Assembly: GCA_035771175.1 (NCBI GenBank)
Contig: CM069600.1
Span: forward strand, 5,603,729-5,667,728
Direction of reading: 5' to 3'
Length of the DNA: 64,000 nucleotides
Origin: Paratinospora sagittata
Lineage: Eukaryota; Streptophyta; Magnoliopsida; Ranunculales; Menispermaceae
The position numbers and the translations under genes are program-made. Below are positions 22,680 through 35,922 of the stretch, one piece after another. The stretch's first letter is position 1; every line of letters starts with the position of its first letter. Below the pieces are notes generated by a model, which was not told the DNA's origin, made no database searches, and was given only the letters and a program-made list of their open reading frames with translations.

Positions 22680-25600
22680 TCAAGTAGTAAAGAGATCAGG
22701 AAATGTCTCTCTCATCTGGTCCTCGCGTTCCCAGGTCTGCTCCTCATTGTCATGAAATTGCCATTTGACTATGACTAAAGGAATTTCTTTATTTCGCAAC
22801 TTTTGAATCCTTCTGTCAAGAATCTGAATAGGCTTCTCTTCAAAAGTAGCATCCTCCCCAACTTGTAACTGTGTGACATCTAAGATGCGTGTTGGGTCTG
22901 GATACTTAGTTGGGTCTGTATGGTATTTTCTCAACATAGAAACATGAAAGACATTATGAACACCAGCCAACTGAGAAGGTAGAGCAAGTCTGTATGCTAG
23001 AGGACCAATCCTCTCCAAAACCTTAAATGGTCCAATAAAACGGGGAGCTAATTTCCCTTTCACCCCAAACCGCATTTGACCTTTTCGTGGCGAAACCTTA
23101 AGCAATACCAGGTCACCCACTGCAAACTCTAAAGGTCTATGTCGGTTATCAAAATAACTCTTTTGTCGATCTTGGGCAGCTTTCAATCTCTGCCTAATTT
23201 GCTTGATCTGTTCAGTGTGATCAACAACAACTTTCGGCCCCAATAACTGTGATTCTCCCACTTCATACCAGCAAGTCGGAGATCTACACGGCCTACCATA
23301 CAAGGCCTCATAAGGTGCCATACCTATACTGGCCTGATAGCTGTTGTTATAAGCAAATTCACATAATGGTATACTTTCACTCCAAGTCCCACCAAACTCT
23401 AATGTACAAGATCTGAGCATATCTTCCAGCATCTGAATCACCCTCTCAGTCTGACCATCAGTCTGAGGATGAAATGCTGTACTAAAACGGAGGTGAGAAC
23501 CAAACCGAGTCTGCATGGCCTGCCAAAAACTCGATGTAAAACGCGGATCTCTATCCGATACAATAGAAACAGGTACCCCATGTAATCTCACAATCTCCCG
23601 CACATATAATCTGCTCAATCTGTCAACCGAGTCTCTGGTGTTCATCGGAAGAAAGTGCGCAGACTTAGTCAATCTATCGACAATCACCCAGATGGCATTA
23701 TATCTACCCTGAGATCTGGGCAGCCCTGTAATAAAGTCCATAGTAATATGTTCCCATTTCCATTCTGGAATGGATAATGGTTGCATCTGGCCTCCTGGCC
23801 TCTGGTGTTCAGCTTTTACTTGCTGACACACTTCACATTGCTGCACGTACTCAGCTATACTTTTCTTCATCCCATGCCACCAAACAGTTCTTTTCATATC
23901 ATGATACATTTTAGTAGACCCTGGATGAATGGTATACTGAGATTTGTGTGCCTTCTGTAACAACTCTGCCCTCAATTCTCTGTCTGTGGGTACCCATAAC
24001 CTCCCTTGATAACGCAAGACACCATCTGGACCTCTCTGCCATTCAACTCTATCCGTACTATCCGCCCAAGAATCATACATACCAAGATCAGGATCATGCT
24101 GCTGCATATCCTTAATCCTCTGAATATGAGAATCTGTCAACTGAATATGCATCTGAGCACAAATATCGACTTGTGGAGCCATAGAGAGGATACTCATCAC
24201 AGTCACTCTCTCCAAAAGTCGCCACTCATGGGCCATCTGACATGCTACCACACCTGTCTCAACACGTTTCCTGCTCAATGCATCAACTACAACGTTGGCT
24301 TTTCCAGGATGATATTCAAGAGTGAAGTCATAATCTTTTAAGAATTCCAACCATCTACATTGTCTCATATTCAGTTCCTTCTGATCAAACAAGTATTTCA
24401 AACTCTTATGGTCTGAATACAATGTGAACCTTTCCCCATAGAGGTAATGCCTCCACAATTTTAATGCAAAAACTACTGCTGCCAATTCCAAATCATGCAC
24501 AGGGTAGTTTTTCTCATGCACCTTCAACTGTCTAGATGCATAAGCAATTACTCTACCCTTCTGCATCAATACACAACCCAAACCTGCATGTGAGGCATCA
24601 GTGTAAATCACTAACTCTTTTCCAGGTTCCGCGAGCACTAAAACTGGGGCAGTAGTCAACTTTTTCTTCAACTTAGTGAAAGCATCCTCACATGCTGAAG
24701 TCCACACATATGGCACGTTTTTCTGAGTTAGCCTAGTAAGTGGAGTAGCCAATTTGGAAAAACTCTCCACAAACCTTCTGTAATAACCAGCAAGACCCAG
24801 AAAACTGCGAATCTCTGTCACTATGGTTGGTCTTGGCCAATTTATAATTGCCTCGACCTTAGCAGAATCAACAGAAATACCTTCAGCACTAACCACATGA
24901 CCTAAAAATTTTACCTCATTTATCCAAAACTCACATTTACTGAACTTAGCATACAATCTATGCTCTCTTAGTGTCTGCAAAGTGATTCGGAGGTGTTGCT
25001 CATGTTCCTCCTGAGTCTTGGAATAAATGAGAATGTCATCAATGAAAATAATGATAAACTGGTCCAGATATGGTTTAAATACCCTCTGCATCAAGTCCAT
25101 AAACATGGCTGGTGCATTAGTCAGTCCAAAGGGCATAACAAGAAATTCATAGTGACCATATCTTGTTCTGAACGCAGTTTTTGGTACATCCTCTTCCCGA
25201 ATTCTTAGTTGATGGTATCCAGATCGCAAATCGATCTTAGAAAAGAATTTTGCACCATTTAATTGGTCAAACAAATCATCAATACGAGGTAAAGGATACT
25301 TGTTCTTCACTGTCGCCCTGTTCAACTGTCTATAATCAATACATAACCTCAGACTTCCGTCTTTCTTCTTCACAAACAGTACGGGTGCACCCCAGGGTGA
25401 CATACTTGGCGTAATGAACCCTTTAGTCATCAAGTCATCTAATTGCACCTGGAGTTCCTGCAACTCCTTTGGTGCCATTCTATAGGGTGGAATAGAAATA
25501 GGCTTTGTACCAGACATCAGTTCAATAATGAAATCAATTTCCCTTGTAGGTGGTAACCCTGGTAAGTCATCTGGAAAGACATCTGGGTACTCGCACACTA

Positions 25601-26561
25601 CAGGAATATCTGATATTTGAATGTTTGTACCCTTTTCTTGTGGCTTAGTGCTAGCCAACATTCCTATTTCTTTATCAGTGGCCATCCTACCTCGAGTAGG
25701 AGGTTTTAAAGATGCCATACCTCTATAAACAAATGCGGGTTGTCCAGGTATCTGAAAGACCACTCTTTTAGCAAAGCAGTCAACATGGGCATGATAGGCA
25801 GCCAACCAATCCATACCCAATATAGCATCAAACTCCAGGAATTCTAACACCCTAAGATTCACAATCATTTCATGATCTTCATATTTCACCACACAATTTT
25901 CACACAACATATTAGGGTAGATTCTATCTCCTGCTGCAGTACTCAAAATCAATGGTGTACTTGTTTTGATAGGAGACAAATGTAATCTATCTACCATAGG
26001 TCCAGAAATAAATGACAAGGTGGATCCGGCATCAATCAACACATACATCATAGTATCACAAATGGAAATCATACCTTCCACCAAGTTCTTATTTGCTTCA
26101 GGATCTGGCTCTGTGACAGCCCTAGCCTGCTCTCTGGTAAGTGTAGGAATCGTAGCAGTGGCAGATGAACCTGCTGGGGCCCTTGGAATTGGTTGAAAAG
26201 GACATTGAACTGCCTTATGCCCTTTGTTTCCACATCTAAAGCAAGTGATAGGCGGGCGAGGTGTAGAGGAAGCTGTCTGAGACTCCGTACTCGGCATAGG
26301 AAGCCAACCGCTCCCACTACCTGCTCCTCTATATGGCCACGGGGCCCTAATAGATGATCCCTGTGTAGGTGGCCTCATCGCAAGCTGTGTGCCTCTGCCT
26401 GCTAGTGGTGGTAATGGTGATGTTGGTACTGGAGCTGGTGGAACAACATGAGTCTCTGCCCCAATTGAAGCCTCAGCTATCCTTGCCTTCTTCTGTTCTC
26501 CCCACCATTTCCTACCCCATTTGCCCTTTTTCTTACCCTGATATGGCATTTGCTGTTCCAA
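22680..26561 (-). CDS. Pol polyprotein of element E (protease, RT, RNase H, integrase, chromodomain)
   Basis: The open frame encodes 1293 aa and is the 3' part of a single gag-pol frame that starts at 27392. A CCHC knuckle lies at residues 107-120 ([10 protein letters not shown]). The protease motif is at 175-182 (LIDAGS, DAG in place of the usual DSG/DTG). Reverse transcriptase spans about 365-545 with FIDD at 506-509. RNase H begins near 650 (YTDASH). The integrase zinc finger has H879, H887, C909 and C912. The catalytic triad is D942, D1003 and E1039 with 35-residue spacing between the last two. A chromodomain-like tail spans about 1215-1290 ([18 protein letters not shown], then VKWQ and TWEREDQM). 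All catalytic residues appear present. The M at 26561 lies after a nonsense codon and may not be a natural start. Confidence 0.9.
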   Translation of the reverse strand: MEQQMPYQGKKKGKWGRKWWGEQKKARIAEASIGAETHVVPPAPVPTSPLPPLAGRGTQLAMRPPTQGSSIRAPWPYRGAGSGSGWLPMPSTESQTASSTPRPPITCFRCGNKGHKAVQCPFQPIPRAPAGSSATATIPTLTREQARAVTEPDPEANKNLVEGMISICDTMMYVLIDAGSTLSFISGPMVDRLHLSPIKTSTPLILSTAAGDRIYPNMLCENCVVKYEDHEMIVNLRVLEFLEFDAILGMDWLAAYHAHVDCFAKRVVFQIPGQPAFVYRGMASLKPPTRGRMATDKEIGMLASTKPQEKGTNIQISDIPVVCEYPDVFPDDLPGLPPTREIDFIIELMSGTKPISIPPYRMAPKELQELQVQLDDLMTKGFITPSMSPWGAPVLFVKKKDGSLRLCIDYRQLNRATVKNKYPLPRIDDLFDQLNGAKFFSKIDLRSGYHQLRIREEDVPKTAFRTRYGHYEFLVMPFGLTNAPAMFMDLMQRVFKPYLDQFIIIFIDDILIYSKTQEEHEQHLRITLQTLREHRLYAKFSKCEFWINEVKFLGHVVSAEGISVDSAKVEAIINWPRPTIVTEIRSFLGLAGYYRRFVESFSKLATPLTRLTQKNVPYVWTSACEDAFTKLKKKLTTAPVLVLAEPGKELVIYTDASHAGLGCVLMQKGRVIAYASRQLKVHEKNYPVHDLELAAVVFALKLWRHYLYGERFTLYSDHKSLKYLFDQKELNMRQCRWLEFLKDYDFTLEYHPGKANVVVDALSRKRVETGVVACQMAHEWRLLERVTVMSILSMAPQVDICAQMHIQLTDSHIQRIKDMQQHDPDLGMYDSWADSTDRVEWQRGPDGVLRYQGRLWVPTDRELRAELLQKAHKSQYTIHPGSTKMYHDMKRTVWWHGMKKSIAEYVQQCEVCQQVKAEHQRPGGQMQPLSIPEWKWEHITMDFITGLPRSQGRYNAIWVIVDRLTKSAHFLPMNTRDSVDRLSRLYVREIVRLHGVPVSIVSDRDPRFTSSFWQAMQTRFGSHLRFSTAFHPQTDGQTERVIQMLEDMLRSCTLEFGGTWSESIPLCEFAYNNSYQASIGMAPYEALYGRPCRSPTCWYEVGESQLLGPKVVVDHTEQIKQIRQRLKAAQDRQKSYFDNRHRPLEFAVGDLVLLKVSPRKGQMRFGVKGKLAPRFIGPFKVLERIGPLAYRLALPSQLAGVHNVFHVSMLRKYHTDPTKYPDPTRILDVTQLQVGEDATFEEKPIQILDRRIQKLRNKEIPLVIVKWQFHDNEEQTWEREDQMRETFPDLFTT

Positions 26562-26576
26562 TACTATTTGAACTGT

Positions 26577-27392
26577 CTAAGCCTGCGGTGTCGTCTGTTG
26601 AGGCTTATCTGTCGCCTCAACTGCTTCATAATCAAGTGCTTGCCGCACTGCCTGATCATATGTCTGTACACCCGCAAGAGCCAAACCCTTCTTAATCGGA
26701 TCATTAAAGCCATCTCTGATCCTCTTCATCCTCATCATATCATTCTGTACCATTTCTGGAGCAAACAACGCTAGTCAGTTGAACTCATTTTCATATTCTC
26801 TTACTGACATGTCTCCCTGCTTCAGTTCTATAAACTGTTTGTGCCTTTTATCAACTTCCGAAGGGGGGTAGTAAGTTTTGTAGAACACCTCTTTGAATTT
26901 GTCCCATGTATCAATGGGTCCATGAGCTCGACCCGTGGTTTGCCACCATCTTTCTGCCTTACTCGAAAATTTAAATCGAGCTAATCTGACCTTGTCTTTA
27001 TCCAGCACATGCATATCTTCAAAAATAACTTCAACTCGCATAAGCCAATCCTCAGCAATCTCTAATGTCAGACTGCCATCAAATATGGGCGGCTCACGCC
27101 TCTTAAAGGCTCGCATCACATCTTCATATCTACGGGCCTCATCTAGGCCCTCATGTGATCCTATCGTCTCATGAACGGTAACTGGCTGCCCAGCAGATGC
27201 ACTGGCACTACTAGCGCCAACATCTGGTACTACTGGAGCTGTAGACCTCTGCATGGCTTCCTGCATCTTAGCCATTGCTTCTAATAACTGGGCATTTTGT
27301 TGTTTTTGAGCAGCAACCTCTTCCTCTAACTTCCTAATCCTCTCTTCCGGAGGATCCATGGCTGCGTCAACACTTCTCTTCAACTCTGTCAT
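26577..27392 (-). pseudogene. Gag part of element E with two nonsense codons
   Basis: The ATG at 27392 begins a gag with a coiled-coil-like N terminus (RIRKLEEEVAAQKQQNAQL) and a retrotransposon gag domain (FDGSL, WLMRVE, WWQTT, FKEVFYKTYYP, QGDMSVREYENEF). The frame is interrupted by TGA at 26775-26777 and TAG at 26577-26579 but otherwise stays in one frame through to pol. Each would arise from a single C-to-T change on the coding strand. Undoing neither is needed to see the fused gag-pol layout of 1570 codons. As it stands, gag is truncated at 205 aa and the copy is presumably not autonomous. Confidence 0.85.
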
Positions 27393-27563
27393 TCACAGAG
27401 AGAGAAAATATCAGTCAATCAGTCAAATCATTTATTTTTATAAAAATAATCTGACTACCCATACTTATACCCATACAAACACTCATAATATAATAAGGCT
27501 TTTAATTTTTTTATTTTATTTTTTTATTATTTTTATTATTTTTATTTTTTAAGCCTAACCTCT

Positions 27564-27575
27564 GCTCTGATACCA
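27564..27575 (-). other. Primer binding site of element E
   Basis: The minus strand reads TGGTATCAGAGC, complementary to initiator tRNA-Met, four bases after the 5' LTR end. Confidence 0.85.
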
Positions 27576-27579
27576 ATAC

Positions 27580-30168
27580 TGTCACGACGCCCCTAACGTA
27601 GGCTGACGTCATGATCGGCACAATGTACTATACATTATACATCCATGTATACGGTGTACAATACACTGTCAGCCTCAATGTAAATACACAATTTCAAATT
27701 CCTTGATAGATTTCAAATCAAAATCTATATTCATTCATTTTCACACTCAATAACATTCAGATCTTTATCATCATAACAGTATTTCATATCCCAAAACGTC
27801 AAGTATGATTCATAGTATCACCCCACTCACTCGTCTATGTGATAATATATATATACATGCTAATTATACATATCGAAATTAATCATATTGTAACCATTTC
27901 TTCCATACATACATAGCAACTAAAGTTTCCAGAAGACGATTTATCCTTTCTTTGCTTTTCCTTTTGCTTTTGGTTCCTTACCTGAAATATTGTGAGGTAA
28001 TGAGGTGAGCTACAACAAGCTCAGTGAGTAAGTTCCATTCTATGGCATTCATATGCATTTAATAAACATGTTGATAAAATCATAATCAAATACATTTAAA
28101 AATACAAGTGCAAAAAGACAATACATACATGCACAAAATAGCTTGGAGCTTCCTGCAATATTTTTCAAAACAATTTCACTTTCCCACTGAAAGTCATATC
28201 CATCTCCCACCTTCTAAGTATAGAGCGGGACTCACCCCTCGTTCGGCCCAAACAAGGGTAGCCTAACTGTCCTCTCATACTCAATTTCATCACAATCAAT
28301 TCCAAGACAGCCGCTAAGCCCATGAGATACTCAAGGTACTACTCATGCGGGACTTATTCCTGGAATGACTCATGTTCTAACATGTTCTTACAGGTTAGAC
28401 ATGCTTCGTTTTTGAAATATTTTTCATGTATTTAATCAATGCAAATTTATACCATGACATTCATACATGCTTATCATTTCAAACAGTTCATAGCTACAAT
28501 GCCATACAAAATAACCAAGAAATGGAATGATACTCACCTAATGCCAACACAGCCTAATGTTGACCAAATATCACAACCACTGCGTACTGTCCTCACCTAT
28601 TCCAAACTTTGCTGTAATTTCACCAAACAATAATCAATTATTTTTCATATGATTTTACTCTCAAATATACCCATAAATACTACGTGTCAGTATATAATTA
28701 TGAAACTTAATCTTATTCGTATATAAACATCTCAATCCCACCTATATATTATTCCATCAATATATTTGCATGCCATCAAATAAATCTCAAACCTATTCAT
28801 ATATACATAAGTTAATATATTTTTCAACCTCATGCATATATGACTATATATACACATTAATATATTAATATATACCCATTCATATATTAATATATGCATT
28901 CAGATATTACTATACACATTAATATATTAATATATACCCATTCATATATTAATATCTTCATTCCGATCTTAATATATACACATTAATATATTAATATATA
29001 CCCATTCATATATTAATATATGCATTCAGATATTACTATACACATTACTATATTAATATATACCCATTCATATATTAATATATACATTCAGATATTACTA
29101 TACACATTAATATATACCCATTCATATATTACTATTCATTCATATAGTAATATACATACATATTAGTATATTACTATAATTCTCAACATCCTTTTGATCA
29201 CCATAATTTTCACCAACATACTGTACAGTTTCAATTTGCCAGCACATAGGCTTCAGTCACTGAAATTCGACTCCAAGACTCCTACTCAACGAGATTTGGA
29301 ATACCCAAATTAATCATGAAATTTACCATTTCATCATCAAATTAATCATGTAAGAACATCATGAATTTCCAGCCATTAAACCCATTCTTCCAATCATCCC
29401 ATCTACCATTGAAGATCATCCAAAATCAAGTATGTTGGATAACTCATCAAGAAGATTACAAAATTGGAAAAGTTAGCTTAAAATACCACGAATTTACCTT
29501 GGTTTGAAGCTCCCAAACCCTCTGCTCTTCTTCCTCAACGTTTGCTGAAATTGTATTTTTGTTGCTTAGGTTGGTTCATATATTCATTTATTCAATTCAA
29601 CAACTCAAGAGTGTCAAACGTTTTGTAACAAATGTCTAACAAACTTAACACTTGTGAAATGAAAAGTTTCACATGTGTCTAACAAGTACAAGTGTCCAAC
29701 ACATTTGCATTTGTTAAATGAAAAATGTCATACGTGCATAATAAGTCTACCAACTATAACAAGTGTCCAACCAAGTTAACACTTGTTAAATGGAAGGTTT
29801 CAAACGTGTATAATAAATATAACAACTATAACAAGTGTCCAATAAGTCCAACAATTTTAACACTTGCTAACAAGTGTATAATAAGTATAACAAGTGTAAC
29901 ACTTGTGAAATAAATAAATAAAATAATAAAAGGTGAGCAACTCATTTTCATTTGATTCCATGCTCCCCTCCATTATACTTAATTGATCATAACACATGAT
30001 TATTTTATGTATTACACCATTATACATTAATACATATCAACCACGACAATTTATTAAAATACCTCGTACACACTGTATACGAGTATTATACACATCGACT
30101 ACGTGCACAAGATCGTATTGGGCAGTCCACGTCATCATGACATCAGGTGCGGAAAGTGGGTCGTTACA
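27580..30168 (-). repeat. 5' LTR of element E (2589 bp)
   Basis: Same ends as 20159-22621. It is about 126 bp longer because of extra copies of an AT-rich unit (cattaatatattaatatata, tacccattcat) around 28910-29050. Confidence 0.9.
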
Positions 30169-30868
30169 ATCTCCCCAACTTAAAGAATTTTGTCCTCGAA
30201 ATTTAAAAGATAAGGAGAATCATACCTCAAGTAGTAAAGAGATCAGGAAATGTCTCTCTCATCTGGTCCTCGCGTTCCCAGGTCTGCTCCTCATTGTCAT
30301 GAAATTGCCATTTGACTATGACTAAAGGAATTTCTTTATTTCGCAACTTTTGAATCCTTCTGTCAAGAATCTGAATAGGCTTCTCTTCAAAAGTAGCATC
30401 CTCCCCAACTTGTAACTGTGTGACATCTAAGATGCGTGTTGGGTCTGGATACTTAGTTGGGTCTGTATGGTATTTTCTCAACATAGAAACATGAAAGACA
30501 TTATGAACACCAGCCAACTGAGAAGGTAGAGCAAGTCTGTATGCTAGAGGACCAATCCTCTCCAAAACCTTAAATGGTCCAATAAAACGGGGAGCTAATT
30601 TCCCTTTCACCCCAAACCGCATTTGACCTTTTCGTGGCGAAACCTTAAGCAATACCAGGTCACCCACTGCAAACTCTAAAGGTCTATGTCGGTTATCAAA
30701 ATAACTCTTTTGTCGATCTTGGGCAGCTTTCAATCTCTGCCTAATTTGCTTGATCTGTTCAGTGTGACCAACAACAACTTTTGGCCCCAATAACTGTGAT
30801 TCTCCCACTTCATACCAGCAAGTCGGAGATCTACACGGCCTACCATACAAGGCCTCATAAGGTGCCAT
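30169..30868 (-). pseudogene. Second copy of the 3' end of E pol, truncated
   Basis: It repeats 22622-23321 with only a couple of base changes (for example tgatcaac versus tgaccaac). On the minus strand it encodes the integrase C terminus and chromodomain from [12 protein letters not shown] to the stop at 30227. It starts abruptly at 30868 at the complex junction with element A, so the first residues of the frame 31063-30869 are unrelated read-through. Confidence 0.9.
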
Positions 30869-30916
30869 GCAGACTCGGTTTAGAGTAATGTAATAAGGCA
30901 TGCAGTTGATTAAAAT

Positions 30917-33006
30917 TCCTGTGGTGAGCTGGTATATTGGAGTATTATCTGATGAATTATTAAAATTGCTACCCGGACAGGAGATTGATAGCATATAAAA
31001 CTGATGCCAAGCAACTGAGAAATTGTGAGAATTTAAGATGTAGGTAAATGTGTTAATGAGCAAAAGATTTATTATCCTTGATATGTGAACTTGGAGACCA
31101 TTTGTAATAAGATGGAAAGAAGGTAGAGTGAAATATATTTAAGTATGAAGTACTGTTAACTGAGCAGGGTAACAATAAAGAATGAATATCCTTTACCATG
31201 GATAAATGGTCAAATTTGATTAAATCAATGGAGCCAAACTTTTTTTTAGATCATTTTGAGATCTAGGCACTATCAGTTAAGAATTCGAGAAAAGGATGTA
31301 ATGCAACCTATTTTAAGACAAGATATGGATATTATGAAATGTTGGTAACCTTGATCAATGTGTCAATCACATTTATAGGATTGATGCAGTGGGTATATGA
31401 ACCGTATCTTGGTCATCACATAGCCTTTGATGATGATATATGCAATTGTTCCAAGAATGAGATGAGCCTGAATAGCACCTCAGAATTATCTTGTAGTCGT
31501 TGAATATACTTAAGATGAGAATTTTTGGATCACGTGACTGGTTTACGTAGTATCTTTAAGGATGTTGGGCAGGTCAAAGTGATGATAGAATTGTTAAAAC
31601 TGATTTAAATGATGGAAATCCGAGTTCTCTGGTATTAGTTGTATGTTAAAGAAAATGCGTGGAAAGATCCTTGAAGCTATCTGTTCCACTCACGAAACTA
31701 CACCAGATGAATGTTATATAATGTGTGGACCGTTGTGCCTGGGGAAGCTCTCACAGTATTAAATGTTGTTACTAGTTTCAGAACCTGGACGTAATTGTGA
31801 TTGATGAATATCACGTCCAGATTTGGATTTTGCATTGATACAAATGGATGGGTTAAATACTTGTGTCTTCAGATATTTGGTAGTGCACGAGAATAACTAT
31901 CCAGAGAGTGAATTCAAATTTGGTGATAGTTAGTTTGAATTGATGAGAGCATTGCCTCTATAATAAAAATGTCTCATTCTCTTCAGATTTTAAGAGTCTG
32001 AAGTAATTATTTGAACGGAAAGAAACTGAATATGAGGTAATAAATGTGGCAAGAAGTCCCGAAGAATGTGATTTTATATTGCATTATTATCCTGGGAAAG
32101 GCCAATATGTTGCTCAGGCATTGAGCAGAAAACAGGCTGAAACTGGAGTATCAGTTAGCCATAAATGGAGATTGTTTGTGAGTGAGAGTTACAGTTATGA
32201 GTGTACTCTCTGTTACTCCATGTGTTGATATTTGTGCTCGGATGCATGTTCACCTGATTGATACTCCTATTTAGAGAGTAAGAGTTATGATGAGACGAGT
32301 ATGATATCAGTATGAAAGATTATTGAATTGGTAATATATATTGTGTTAAATGAATATGAGATTCAAATGGTATCTTATGGGTTATGGGTAGATATGATAC
32401 CATCTGGATGACCATTGATGGACTGATAAGTCTATATATTCTTCCAATGAACACCAGAATTCTATTGATAGACTGAGCATATTGTATATGTGTGAGATAG
32501 GGAGATTTTATGGGAGTACATGTCGGATTAAGATCCGAAGATTGTGTCGAGATCTGCTATATGATGTAGCCTCGAGTTGGTACTCATTTCCTTCTCAGTG
32601 TAATATTGTATTCTCAGACTGGCTGACAGACTGAGAGAGTGACTTTGATGCTTGCGAGCATGCTCGGGTCTGACATACTTGAATTTTGGTGAAAGTTGGA
32701 AAGAATATGTTCTGTGTAAACTTATGTGTATAAACAACTATGATAATAGCATAATGATGACAATCTAAAGGTTTTATAGTAAGCCTTATAGATCTCCAAC
32801 TTGATGATTTAAAAGTATGGAGTTATTGTTATTGGTGCCAGAGGATATGAGTAAATACACAAGGTTGGTATATAAACCTTGAAATGTATTGTGGCTGACT
32901 CAGTTTTGTTATGGGTCTTACCATAGAAAGGCCAAATGAGATGTGGGATAAAAGAACAGCATGGACCATAATCGGTTGGACCATTTGAGATCCTTGATAG
33001 GATAGG
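30917..33006 (+). pseudogene. Decayed pol of gypsy A, part 1 (RT to integrase)
   Basis: Read in shifting frames, this follows the element E protein in order: IPVV...LPGQEID (30920-31000), AKxFxxxDFEI*ALSV = the [11 protein letters not shown] block (31225-31280), RYGYYEM (31320), the HSL block (31975), YYPGKGQY and ALSRKQAETGVS (32090-32150), DICARMHVHLID (32225-32265), LPMNTRIL/SID (32440-32475), QTG*QTE*V (32605-32640) and GPFEILDRIG (32975-33003). Many stops and frameshifts make it non-functional. It is interrupted at 33006 by element G. Confidence 0.75.
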
Positions 33007-33422
33007 TGTGACACCCCGAAAATTATTTCATCTAGCCCATAACCCAATTGCACTTTGCCCAAACTCTATGTGTTGTCTTGATATGTTTGGTGTTTGTTTA
33101 ATGTTTGTATAGTTGATGCTTGATAATGTATATATAAATATGTGTATCATAAATTGTATATGAGTCATGTTAAATTAAAGTATAATGGATATGTTATTAT
33201 TTAGGCATGGGCTTATTAAAACAGGAATTGATATGGGTTAGGATTTATTGAATAAAAGGATAAATGAGAATGAAAATTTGGTGTATTAAATGGATTGGAC
33301 ATTTAAAATACATGGAAGCATGAGGTTGATTAAAGTACATGTGGTTGGTATGGGTAATACGAGACCAACACATGTGAAGGTTGGTGCATGAATGTGGACA
33401 AGTGTCCCATGCCCACTTCTCT

Positions 33423-33540
33423 AATCCAAGAATGTGCTAGAAAGTGAGGTGAGTGGAGGAGGGAATCCAAGAATGTGCTAGAAAGTGAGGTGAGTGGAGG
33501 AGGGAATCCAAGAATGTGCTAGAAAGAGGTGAGTGGAGAG
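33423..33540 (+). repeat. 41-bp tandem repeat, about 2.9 copies
   Basis: The unit starting aatccaagaatgtgctag begins at 33423, 33464 and 33505; the last copy is shortened. Confidence 0.9.
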
Positions 33541-33699
33541 AAAGAAAAAGAAGAGAAAGGAAAGAAGAAGAGAAAGAAAGAGGGAGTTGCAGGAGGAAGA
33601 TCTCTGCGACATTTTCATCAAAGAGCTGTATCTTTGGGATATATGGTCAGATTGATTTCAACATTTTTCAGCAAGTTCGTAGCTTATGGTTATTCATTC

Positions 33700-34056
33700 T
33701 GGTCGGTGGAGATCTTGATTGTTCGTCTAAGAGATCTAACCTCTCAAACAAAGCTGGTCGGAAAGTCTGGATTTCTCGCACCGTTTCTCTTAAACTTCTA
33801 GATCTCCTTAATCTACCGTTGGATAGATATCAAATTTGGGTATGTGGTTCAAAACTGATATTTCTACATTCTGAACGGTGGAGATCTTGATTAGAGTTTT
33901 TTCGGAGAGATATAACCTCTCAAACAAAGCTGGTCGGAAAGTCTGGATTTCTCGCGCCGTTTCACTCAAACTTATAGATCTCCTCAATCTACCGTTGGAT
34001 GGATATAAAATTTGGGTATGTAGTTTAAAACGGATATCTATGTATTTTGGATGGTG
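33700..34056 (+). repeat. 172-bp tandem duplication in the LTR of G
   Basis: The unit with gatcttgatt (33711 and 33883), ctctcaaacaaagctggtcg and ctaccgttggat is present twice with about 10 percent differences. The open frames here are by-products. Confidence 0.85.
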
Positions 34057-35910
34057 GAGATGTTTCTATGTTAAGTATTTTGGGTGATATAGTCATCTGA
34101 GTTTGAGTATTTGCAGCAGGAAAGGAGAAATTGTCTGATTAGAGACTTGTTCATCAAATATACTTATCTTTTCGGTCCACCGTTGGATTGGGCTGATATT
34201 TGGACATAAGGTTTGTTTCTTCACATAATTAATATGTAATGTTGATTTTGTGATTGCTTAGCTCTGTTGGTAGATTGATACATCTGAACAGAATATTAAA
34301 TGAAGAATTGGTAGGGTTGTTTGTATTAGACCTAAATTTAGAATATGAACTTAGACCTTTCCAAATAGCTTGCATATCAACTATGTTTACCTAGTTGCCA
34401 TTGTTGATGAACCCATGATGCAAAATCAGTGATATACATGGCTGAACATGGTGACCTAGTGTAAATCGGCAATATGGCCTAAGTATGAAAAATTTTCATA
34501 TTTTAGGGCTTTTGATGCTTTTGGCCTAAATCATTGAATTGATGCAACTTATGTTTAATTAAGCATGATTAGGGTTGATTATGCTACTGAATTGGTGGTT
34601 GTGACCATATCATGGGTTAGGCCTACTTGTGATCAAGTGACCCAATTTGGGCATGTTTATGCCTAAGGAATTGAAAATCAGTATTTTTGATTAATAGAAT
34701 GGTTTATGAATGAGAACTATGCATTATAGGCCTAAGTCATGTGATTTGAGTTGAATGATGGGATTATATGGGATTTAGGCCTATTGTTTATATGTGGGTT
34801 GATTTAGGGTTGATGTGTAATGGCTATGTGATTGAGCATAAAAATTGATGTATGGTAGGATATTGATGTACGTTTCAGGATCTTGATTAGGTTTATTCGG
34901 TTTGGTGGTCGTGTGTGGTTAAATACTCTTGCGAGGCTTGGTTGTGAGTAGACTTCATTTATGATTAGATCTTTTATGTCATCATATCACTTATATATAT
35001 TGTATGTTGAAAGCATGAATGTGTTCTAATGTTTTGAATGATGCATTGATTTGAGAAAACCTTATGACTTTGGTTGGGCCCATCTATCTGGCTAATAGGG
35101 GGACTTAACCTTGTCATAGGAGGGTTTTAGGAAAGGAAATGATTGGGGTCAACGGTACGGTGAAATAGACGTGCACTAGTAACCCAATGCATGTGGAAAT
35201 GTGGATCCAAATTGATAAGCTTTTACTTGCATCGAACTTATTATAAATGCTTGATATCTATATGTTATGAGCTTTCAATCATGCTACACATTGACATGCA
35301 TACATGATATTTATTGATGAGTATTGATAGCATATTTGAATTCTATTCACTGGGCACCGTTGGCTCACCCTCATTTTCCTCTTTCAGGTCTTTCTGTCCC
35401 GAATAAGGGCAAATGAGTAGTTATATCTTGAGGGCCTTGCCTGCGAGAGAATCCAAAGCCTCGATGTGAGTTGTGAGGCATTTTGATTGGACTGTGTTTT
35501 AAATTATGAAGTATTATATTTTGGATTATGTTATTATAACACTTACCACATTGTAGTATGGGTGAGTTGGGACTTGTTAGATAAACCATGTGGGCATATG
35601 ACGATTTTTATTTGTACCCACAATTTTGGACTTTATGTGTATGTCAATTTTAATGGACTGTAGAGATTATGATTTTATTTATGGTTCATTTTTATGGATT
35701 ATCTCTTGTCTTTGATGATTAATACGGTGGGTAGTTTTGTTTAGTACCCTTTTGATATTATGTCGTTGTTTGAGATAAGGTTTGTAGGGTCTCAACCACC
35801 TCACAAGAGTTGAGGAGTGGTCAGAGATGCCTACGCCGAGCGTCCCGCCCCAGCATTCCGCATGTCATTCCCTGCGGGGTTGGTGCTCCGGGGCGCGGGG
35901 TCGCCACAGT

Positions 35911-35922
35911 TGGTATCAGAGC
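35911..35922 (+). other. Primer binding site of element G
   Basis: TGGTATCAGAGC, two bases after the LTR end CCACA; complementary to initiator tRNA-Met. Confidence 0.85.

Larger units (their letters stand above)
20159..30868 (-). mobile_element. Young chromoviral gypsy element E with an extra partial internal copy
   Basis: Minus-strand order: partial internal 3' part (30868-30169), LTR (30168-27580), primer site, gag-pol (27392-22680), polypurine tract and LTR (22621-20159). LTRs start TGTAACGACC and end CGTGACA. The LTRs are nearly identical apart from one indel, so insertion is recent relative to its neighbours. The two internal 3' parts are also nearly identical, so this is a shared-LTR tandem arrangement that lost most of its second copy. 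The C-terminal chromodomain-like segment places it among chromoviruses; a Tekay/Del type is my best guess. Confidence 0.85.
33007..35908 (+). repeat. 5' LTR of element G (2902 bp)
   Basis: TGTGACACC to GTCGCCACA. It contains two internal tandem arrays (33423-33540 and 33700-34056). The 3' edge is GC-rich (cctgcggggttgg, ccggggcgcgggg). Confidence 0.85.

Noticed and set aside
23515..26695. Several plus-strand open frames of 65-111 codons
   Set aside because: They are antisense shadows of the minus-strand pol of element E.
33516..33890. Arg/Glu/Lys-rich 124-codon frame
   Set aside because: It lies over tandem repeats and purine-rich sequence inside the LTR of element G.
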